64,000 nucleotides of DNA from Paludibacteraceae bacterium (GTDB lineage Bacteria > Bacteroidota > Bacteroidia > Bacteroidales > Paludibacteraceae). The notes under the pieces are model-generated. The model was given only the letters and a program-made list of their open reading frames with translations, had not been told where the DNA came from and made no database searches. Shown here in pieces: positions 58,803-64,000 of the stretch. The first letter of the stretch is position 1. Each line of letters begins with the position of its first letter. Made by a program: the position numbers and the translations under genes. Location: contig JAFSPA010000021.1 of assembly GCA_017443145.1 (NCBI GenBank), positions 1-64,000 of the forward strand, in the 5' to 3' direction.

Positions 58803-61107
58803 CTTCATAGTTCTGCTCGCGGCTTTTGCGCTATCTACGAATGCCGCTACCATCACCCACACCTCGTCGGCGGGTTTAGACACGGTGCCGGCGCAGTTCT
58901 TTCGCGAGTGGTACCACCGCAGCGACCTTGTCTATTACCTCGAGGCACTCAACGATCACACCATCGTTGAGAACCTGACAACAGGACAATGGTATCTGCC
59001 CGACCGACTGTCTATCGCCGTGGACGGACTGCCGTGCACGAATAACCGCTATTACATCGACGGCTTCCGTGTGGACGACCGTTTTCAGGCTGGCAGCACG
59101 CGTTATCTGCCCAATATGGAGCGGTATGACCTCAACCTCAATATCCACACCGGACAGTTCTTCTTTGAGCAAGACGACAGCGCGCGCGACTATGTGCAGG
59201 CTTCGTATAACTTCGGGCAAGTAGGTAATGGTGCGCCGGCTGCGGGTACAACGCAGATCATCAATCTCTTCCACCGCTCGGCTGTGCAGAGTGCCGACAC
59301 CTACAAGCACATCACCGCTCGTCGCCATCAGAAAGGTGCCGGGACGATTGACGCGGCCTACACCTTCCGCGATAAGGACGGTAATCCCTACCGTCAGCAT
59401 CTCTATGCCGCGTACGGACAGCGACTCATCACCAAAGAGGACCAATGTGGACTCATCCTCAACGACCCGTTCTATAATGCGCCGTATTATATCGTGCAAG
59501 CGGATGGCTATCTGCCTATGAAGCCGAACGAAGCCTTCTGGCAACTTGGCTACAGATTCAATTTCTCAGGCCGCACGGACGCAGGCAGCGAGTACCTGTA
59601 TAACTTCAACGAGGTCTATGACCTCAAAAACTACAGTGGCTCCCTCTACGCCAAGCGGCAGTACCTGACCACTGGCTTCACTTGGGAGACAAACGTCACG
59701 CACCATAACGACCTGTCTTTCCGCAGGAACATCATCGACCAGGACGGCGAGAGCTTTGCGCCTTGGGTGCCCGATGCCGAGACCCACAGCCTGAGTTGGG
59801 CGGTTAACTACGAGCAGCCCGTGCTCGAGTGGCTCAAGGTCTATATCGATGCCTATAACTCGCTCGTCCTCTTTCGCCCGACGCAAACGCAATGGACCAA
59901 TACCATCTACCTGCAGTCCCCCGTGGCAAGCACGCCGACCGACCTCTACAACCTGAATTGGACGAGTCGTCCCTTCAACGCCGGACTGCTGGAGAACACC
60001 ATCGGTCTCAAGGCGCAGCAGTATATCTTCACATGGTTCTATATCGATGCCCATCTGGACTTCACGCTGGATGCGATGCTCTTAGGGCACGGCAAAAGCA
60101 AGGTCTCGCCGTATGCGCAAGCCGGTCTGAACCTCAGTTTCATGCCGTGCGACTGGTTCGAGATAGGTATCACGGCCGACTATAACCGCATGCCCTATAC
60201 GATGGAGTACCTGCGCTATTTCTCGGACGATTACCTCAATAGCGACAACTCCGGCGGGCAGTTCCATCACTATAAGAATAACCTCATCCAGACTTCCTAT
60301 GTTGAGGTCAATCTACCTATCCGTTTTGCCTTACGCGACAAGCAGAACGGCTTGCATGAGATCGTGCTGCAGAACAGCTACAAGAAGTTCTTCAACGTCT
60401 GGTACACCTATGCCGCCGAGGACGGATTCGAGGTCGGTACGACGCCACCGTTTGGCAGTAACGGTCTGATGAACTCGCCGTATTTCTTCTCGCAGCTCAC
60501 GCGCTATACCTACACCGGCAAGAAAGTGATGCTCTCGCTCGGCTGGCAGTCGATGCAGGCGGCGGGATACACCGGTCTGGGTAATGGCCCGAACAGCAAC
60601 ACCTTAGGCGTGCTCTCCGAGACGACGGCTAATCCCAATACGACGATGGTAGTCCATAATCCGAACGGCAAGTACCCGGGTGTTGGCCGCATGGACCTCG
60701 ACAAAGGCTTCGTCGCGCGATTCTACCTGTCGTATAATATCTGCCGTTGGGTGCAGGCAGGCTTCACCTTCAAGTGGACCGACGGCAAGCCCTTCACCGC
60801 CTATCGCTACTACCAAGACGGCAAAGACGTGCAGATACGGCCGCTCGACTCCCGTGGTACCAATCCTACCGACGGCAATTTCGGTTCACGGCATGGCGCT
60901 ATCTTCATGTGTGATTTGCATGTGCAAGCACAGTGGCCCGTCAAGGACACAAACATGCGCTTGCGCATCGAGGGATACAACGTCTGGGATTTCAGCAACG
61001 ACTTGGCCGAACTGGCCTTTACGCAGGATATACCGTACGCCGACCGAGCGTCCGTCATTCTCAATGTGCCAACCGGTATACTAACAACGTTTAGTGTGGA
61101 TTTATAA
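58789..61107 (+). CDS. TonB-receptor-like outer-membrane barrel with degenerate plug
   Basis: A 772-residue protein (signal MNRNSFIVLLAAFALSTNA). Residues ~30-130 look like a reduced plug (SIAVDGLPCTNNRYYIDGFRV, YLPNMERYDLNLNIHTGQFFF) without a TonB box or the usual IEVI/G-G-N motif. The rest is a long aromatic barrel with SusC-type segments (GYTGLGNGPNSNTLGVL, FKWTDGKPFTAYRYY, NMRLRIEGYNVWDFSNDLAEL). No SusD or other partner lipoprotein is nearby. It may be a receptor that works with the two smaller envelope proteins upstream. The substrate is unknown. Confidence 0.7.
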   Translation: MNRNSFIVLLAAFALSTNAATITHTSSAGLDTVPAQFFREWYHRSDLVYYLEALNDHTIVENLTTGQWYLPDRLSIAVDGLPCTNNRYYIDGFRVDDRFQAGSTRYLPNMERYDLNLNIHTGQFFFEQDDSARDYVQASYNFGQVGNGAPAAGTTQIINLFHRSAVQSADTYKHITARRHQKGAGTIDAAYTFRDKDGNPYRQHLYAAYGQRLITKEDQCGLILNDPFYNAPYYIVQADGYLPMKPNEAFWQLGYRFNFSGRTDAGSEYLYNFNEVYDLKNYSGSLYAKRQYLTTGFTWETNVTHHNDLSFRRNIIDQDGESFAPWVPDAETHSLSWAVNYEQPVLEWLKVYIDAYNSLVLFRPTQTQWTNTIYLQSPVASTPTDLYNLNWTSRPFNAGLLENTIGLKAQQYIFTWFYIDAHLDFTLDAMLLGHGKSKVSPYAQAGLNLSFMPCDWFEIGITADYNRMPYTMEYLRYFSDDYLNSDNSGGQFHHYKNNLIQTSYVEVNLPIRFALRDKQNGLHEIVLQNSYKKFFNVWYTYAAEDGFEVGTTPPFGSNGLMNSPYFFSQLTRYTYTGKKVMLSLGWQSMQAAGYTGLGNGPNSNTLGVLSETTANPNTTMVVHNPNGKYPGVGRMDLDKGFVARFYLSYNICRWVQAGFTFKWTDGKPFTAYRYYQDGKDVQIRPLDSRGTNPTDGNFGSRHGAIFMCDLHVQAQWPVKDTNMRLRIEGYNVWDFSNDLAELAFTQDIPYADRASVILNVPTGILTTFSVDL

Positions 61108-61108
61108 G

Positions 61109-62917
61109 ATGAAAGACCGACTGCGCTTATTGCTGACATATTACCTCTTTTGGATAGTCTTCTTCGTTCTGCAGAAGCCGCTGTTCATGATCTGGCAGCG
61201 CCGTCTGCTTGGCGATGTGGCGTGGTCCGACTGGTTCCTCGTGCCTTGGCACGGATTGCCGTTAGACCTCTCTACTGCCGCGTATATAACGGTGCTGTAC
61301 GGCTTGTTGCTTGTCGCCAGCGTCTGGGTCAGATGGTCCGTCATCGAGAAGATAGCCGATGTCATCACCGCCCTCCTGCTCACTATCGCACTTTGGGTCG
61401 TATTGGGTGATAACGGTGCTTTCCCGAGTTGGGGATACCACTTGGACAAAGACCTGTTCGCTTACCTGCAGTCGCCTAACGAAGTGCTCGCTTGTGCGCC
61501 TTGGTGGCTCTGGGCTGTCGGGGCAGTCGCTTTCGCGGCACTGTTCACAGGCTGGTGGTCCGCATACCGTTATCTGCTCCACAGAGCACCGGACTCGTCC
61601 GATGGTATCGGCAGAAAAATAGCCTCTACGGCAGTGCTGCTCCTAACAACCGCCTTACTCTTCCTGCCTATTCGCGGCAGCGTTACCGTCTCCACAATGA
61701 ATACCGGCCGCGTCTATTATTCGGACAATCGAATGCTCAATCTTGCTGCCGTCAATCCCGTCTTTAATATCGTCGAATCGCTGTCCGAGAACCGCTTGGA
61801 CAGTCAGCGTTATACCTATATGTCGGACGACGAGTGTGCAGCGTATGTTAAGCGTATGTTAGGCGACTCCTGCGGCATGGCTGAACAGCTGCTCACGGCC
61901 ACTCGCCCGCATATCGTGCTCTGCATCCTCGAGAGCTTCTCGTCCAACGCCTGGGAAGTGATGCCGAACATGCAACGTCTCGCCGCTGAAGGCATCTATT
62001 TCGACAATGTCTATGCCAACAGTTACCGCACCGACCGAGGTGTGATGGCTGTACTTGGTGCCTATCCGGGCTGTGCCACCACATCTGTGATGATGCTTCC
62101 TTCGCTCTCACAACGGCTGCCGCAGATAGGGCAGGTGCTCAAACGTAACGGCTATGACCTGAAGTTCTACTACGGCGGCGACGAGGACTTCACGAACATG
62201 CGCTCCTATCTGGTCACAGGCGGGTTCGAACAGCGCGTGTCCGATCACGATTTCCCTATGTCCCAGCGCCTGAGCAAATGGGGCGTGCCGGACCATATAC
62301 TCTTTGACTACGCCGCAAAAGATATCATCCGAAGACATCAACTCTCAACGAACAACGCTCAATTCTCAACTATCTTAAGTCTCTCCTCGCACGAGCCGTT
62401 TGAGGTCGATTACCATCACTACCGCAGCGGTTTCCTCAATGCCGTCGCTTATACCGACAGCTGTCTCGGCGCCTTCGTCGATACCTTGCGCACGTCACCC
62501 GCTTGGGACAGTACGCTTATCGTCCTTGTGGCAGATCACGGCTATCCGTATCCCGAAGGAGTGACCAATTACGACCCGCGACGCTATCATATTCCCCTTA
62601 TCTTCGCCGGTGGGGCCCTTCGGCAGCCGCGGGTTATCTCAACCCTCTGTTCGCAGATTGACTGGCTGCCGACGTTACTGCATCAGATGCAACTCGATGC
62701 GTCCGACTTTATCTACGCCAAGGATATACTTACCTCCGAGCACAATGCCTTCGCCTACTATCATTTCGTGGACGGATTTGCGTATATGGACTCCACCGGC
62801 ACTACGGTTATCGACGCCGTGGTGGACAAACCGCTTATTCAAACGCAGCCCGACAGTGACCGCACCAACAAAGCGAAAGCGTTTACACAGTATATAATGA
62901 CTAAACTCTCCGAATAA
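61109..62917 (+). CDS. LTA-synthase-like sulfatase-fold transferase
   Basis: A 602-residue inner-membrane protein starting at ATG 61109, one base after the receptor stop. About five N-terminal membrane helices (residues 5-190) are followed by a periplasmic alkaline-phosphatase-superfamily domain: PHIVLCILESFSSN (metal-binding Glu), YANSYRTDRGVMAVLGAYPG (nucleophile Thr region), LSSHEPFEV and VLVADHGYPYPEG (Asp-His metal site). Such proteins transfer phosphoglycerol or phosphoethanolamine to glycolipids or lipid A. An envelope lipid or LPS modification is likely, in keeping with the acyltransferase next to it. A 7-bp periodic patch (62338-62372) lies in frame. Confidence 0.88.
   Translation: MKDRLRLLLTYYLFWIVFFVLQKPLFMIWQRRLLGDVAWSDWFLVPWHGLPLDLSTAAYITVLYGLLLVASVWVRWSVIEKIADVITALLLTIALWVVLGDNGAFPSWGYHLDKDLFAYLQSPNEVLACAPWWLWAVGAVAFAALFTGWWSAYRYLLHRAPDSSDGIGRKIASTAVLLLTTALLFLPIRGSVTVSTMNTGRVYYSDNRMLNLAAVNPVFNIVESLSENRLDSQRYTYMSDDECAAYVKRMLGDSCGMAEQLLTATRPHIVLCILESFSSNAWEVMPNMQRLAAEGIYFDNVYANSYRTDRGVMAVLGAYPGCATTSVMMLPSLSQRLPQIGQVLKRNGYDLKFYYGGDEDFTNMRSYLVTGGFEQRVSDHDFPMSQRLSKWGVPDHILFDYAAKDIIRRHQLSTNNAQFSTILSLSSHEPFEVDYHHYRSGFLNAVAYTDSCLGAFVDTLRTSPAWDSTLIVLVADHGYPYPEGVTNYDPRRYHIPLIFAGGALRQPRVISTLCSQIDWLPTLLHQMQLDASDFIYAKDILTSEHNAFAYYHFVDGFAYMDSTGTTVIDAVVDKPLIQTQPDSDRTNKAKAFTQYIMTKLSE
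62338..62372. repeat. 7-bp periodic patch inside the transferase gene
   Basis: Five units: TCAACTC, TCAACGA, ACAACGC, TCAATTC, TCAACTA. It encodes HQLSTNNAQFSTIL in a loop of the transferase domain, just before the conserved LSSHEPF. Confidence 0.6.
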
Positions 62918-63789
62918 TGAAATTCTGTATCTCCATATTAAGTCTCTTGCCGCTGAAGGTCCTCTATTTTCTCGGCGATTTCTTCACGTATCCGCTTATC
63001 TATTACATCCTCGGGTATCGCAAGAAAATTGTTCGCAAGAACCTGCGACTCAGTTTCCCCGATAAGTCCGACAAGGAGCGCAAAATCATAGAAAAACGCT
63101 ACTACCACCATCTCGTCGATATCTTTGCCGAGGTCATCTGGTCCTACCGCGCTTCGGAAGAAGATATGCTCAAGCACTTCACATCCGTCAATGTCGATAA
63201 GGTCGAGCAGTGGGCACAGAGCAAGGGTGGGGTAATCTTCATGCTGGGACACTTAGGTAACTGGGAGTGGACGGCGGAGGTGCAGCACCGCTTCACGCAG
63301 CAGAATATGCAGCATTATAATGTCTATCGCAAGCTCAAGAATAACGATGCCGACCGAGCTATGACTGCCGTTCGGGAGAAACGCAGCGGACTCAACAGCG
63401 GCATTGAGAAGAACAGCCTTCTGCGCCAATTGGTGCTGCTCAAGAAAAAAGATGCACACTTCACACTCGGACTCATCTCCGACCAGAAACCGTCGCCTCG
63501 CAACGCGCACTACTGGACCACTTTCCTCAATCAGGACACTTCCTTCCTCGACGGCGGAGAGTTGCTGGCTAAGAAATTCGACTATGTTGTCACCTATGTG
63601 CACATGACCAGCCCCAAGCGCGGACACTATATCGCTCGCGTCGACCTCATCACAGACGATGCACCCAACACGCCCGACAACTACATCACCGAGCAGTTCG
63701 CACGCCGTCTCGAGGCCAATATCGTCGAGCAGCCCGAACAATGGCTCTGGTCCCACAATCGTTGGAAATGGAATAGAAACTCTAAATAA
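62917..63789 (+). CDS. lipid A biosynthesis-type acyltransferase (LpxL/HtrB family)
   Basis: A 290-residue protein. It has an N-terminal hydrophobic segment (ISILSLLPLKVLYFLGDFF) and the acyltransferase motif GHLGNWEW, with His and Glu in the H-x4-D/E arrangement of LpxL and HtrB. It also shows SDQKPSPRNAHYWTTFLNQDTSFLDGGELLAKK, typical of the family. It adds a secondary acyl chain to lipid A or a related lipid. It shares one base with the preceding transferase gene, and the two probably modify the same lipid. Confidence 0.9.
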   Translation: MKFCISILSLLPLKVLYFLGDFFTYPLIYYILGYRKKIVRKNLRLSFPDKSDKERKIIEKRYYHHLVDIFAEVIWSYRASEEDMLKHFTSVNVDKVEQWAQSKGGVIFMLGHLGNWEWTAEVQHRFTQQNMQHYNVYRKLKNNDADRAMTAVREKRSGLNSGIEKNSLLRQLVLLKKKDAHFTLGLISDQKPSPRNAHYWTTFLNQDTSFLDGGELLAKKFDYVVTYVHMTSPKRGHYIARVDLITDDAPNTPDNYITEQFARRLEANIVEQPEQWLWSHNRWKWNRNSK

Positions 63790-63797
63790 AGCATCCT

Positions 63798-64000
63798 ATG
63801 AACAAACACCTCCTTTTCGGCATTTGCCTTTTCGCTATTATCACGACCCTGCCCGCAGAGAAAAGAACCGTCTTGCCCTATGTCACTACGATTCCTTCCG
63901 AAAACCACTTGGACTATTTCGACCTGCACGGACCGGTCAAGGAAGTTAAGGAATACGACTACGGCTGGCACTCCAAAACCATCTGGCGCTTTGACGAGCA
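63798..64000 (+). CDS. secreted protein, N-terminal part (cut by window edge)
   Basis: The frame starts at ATG 63798, nine bases after the acyltransferase gene, and runs off the right edge (67 residues). It opens with a signal peptide (MNKHLLFGICLFAIITTLPA), followed by YVTTIPSENHLDYFDLHGPVKEVKEYDYGWHSKTIWRFDE. The phrase GPVKEVKEY is typical of Bacteroidales secreted proteins built of repeating YD-like or MORN-like strands, but the fragment is too short to decide. It may belong to the grpE operon. Confidence 0.65.
   Translation, partial: MNKHLLFGICLFAIITTLPAEKRTVLPYVTTIPSENHLDYFDLHGPVKEVKEYDYGWHSKTIWRFDE

Overview
This window is chromosomal DNA from a member of the Bacteroidetes, almost certainly order Bacteroidales. 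The evidence is: promoters of the Bacteroidetes type (a TTTG box, about 20 bases, then TAnnTTTG) in front of most transcription units; many TonB-dependent receptors and SusC-like barrels; lipoproteins with Bacteroidetes signal peptides; a type III glutamine synthetase; LL-diaminopimelate aminotransferase; and short repeated C-terminal tags on secreted proteins of the kind associated with type IX secretion. The family or genus cannot be fixed from this sequence alone.

Layout. 1-280 holds the start of a lipoprotein gene running off the left edge. About 700-7964 is a visibly AT-richer minus-strand operon: the DarT toxin, the DarG antitoxin, a 1557-residue exonuclease/RecQ/UvrD fusion, a conserved 181-residue protein and a Pmp3-like small membrane protein, bounded by one clear promoter and one clear terminator. 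It looks like a defence or stress island and is the most interesting region. 8260-21255 is an outer-membrane region: a TonB-plug barrel protein, a metal-linked TonB receptor with an HMA-domain partner, a small conserved gene with a long structured leader, an ABC exporter operon, and a TonB receptor/lipoprotein/barrel operon. 21256-27670 carries surface proteins, a 44-residue small ORF, a hemerythrin/LuxR regulator and two paralogous lipoproteins. 27671-36407 is cell-wall and nitrogen metabolism (glnN-dapF-dapL and glmS-ddh-receptor). 36580-40979 holds three tagged secreted proteins. 41000-41594 is a non-coding tract with a strictly regular 10-bp tandem array and an 11-bp periodic tract.

41595-44959 has an S9 peptidase, an acyl-ACP thioesterase and rlmH. 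45076-55003 is one long run of eleven tightly overlapping genes: mlaE-mlaF, a propeptide-like protein, an M6 metalloprotease, xth, lptB, two glycosyltransferases (one fused to a sugar kinase-like domain), an O-antigen ligase-like protein, a GldA-like ATPase and ruvB; much of it serves lipid asymmetry and lipopolysaccharide assembly and transport. 55031-64000 begins with a probable sigma-54 promoter and contains grpE-dnaJ followed by three outer-membrane or periplasmic proteins, an LTA-synthase-like sulfatase-fold transferase, a lipid A-type acyltransferase and the start of another secreted protein.

Non-coding patterns of note are: a roughly 110-bp divergent promoter module present twice in inverted orientation (12807-12908 and 23348-23449); 7-bp periodic patches inside genes and between genes; 10- and 11-bp periodic arrays; and two TonB receptor genes whose start codons lie only four bases after the -7 box, suggesting leaderless mRNAs. 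No rRNA, tRNA, CRISPR array or insertion sequence was recognised.
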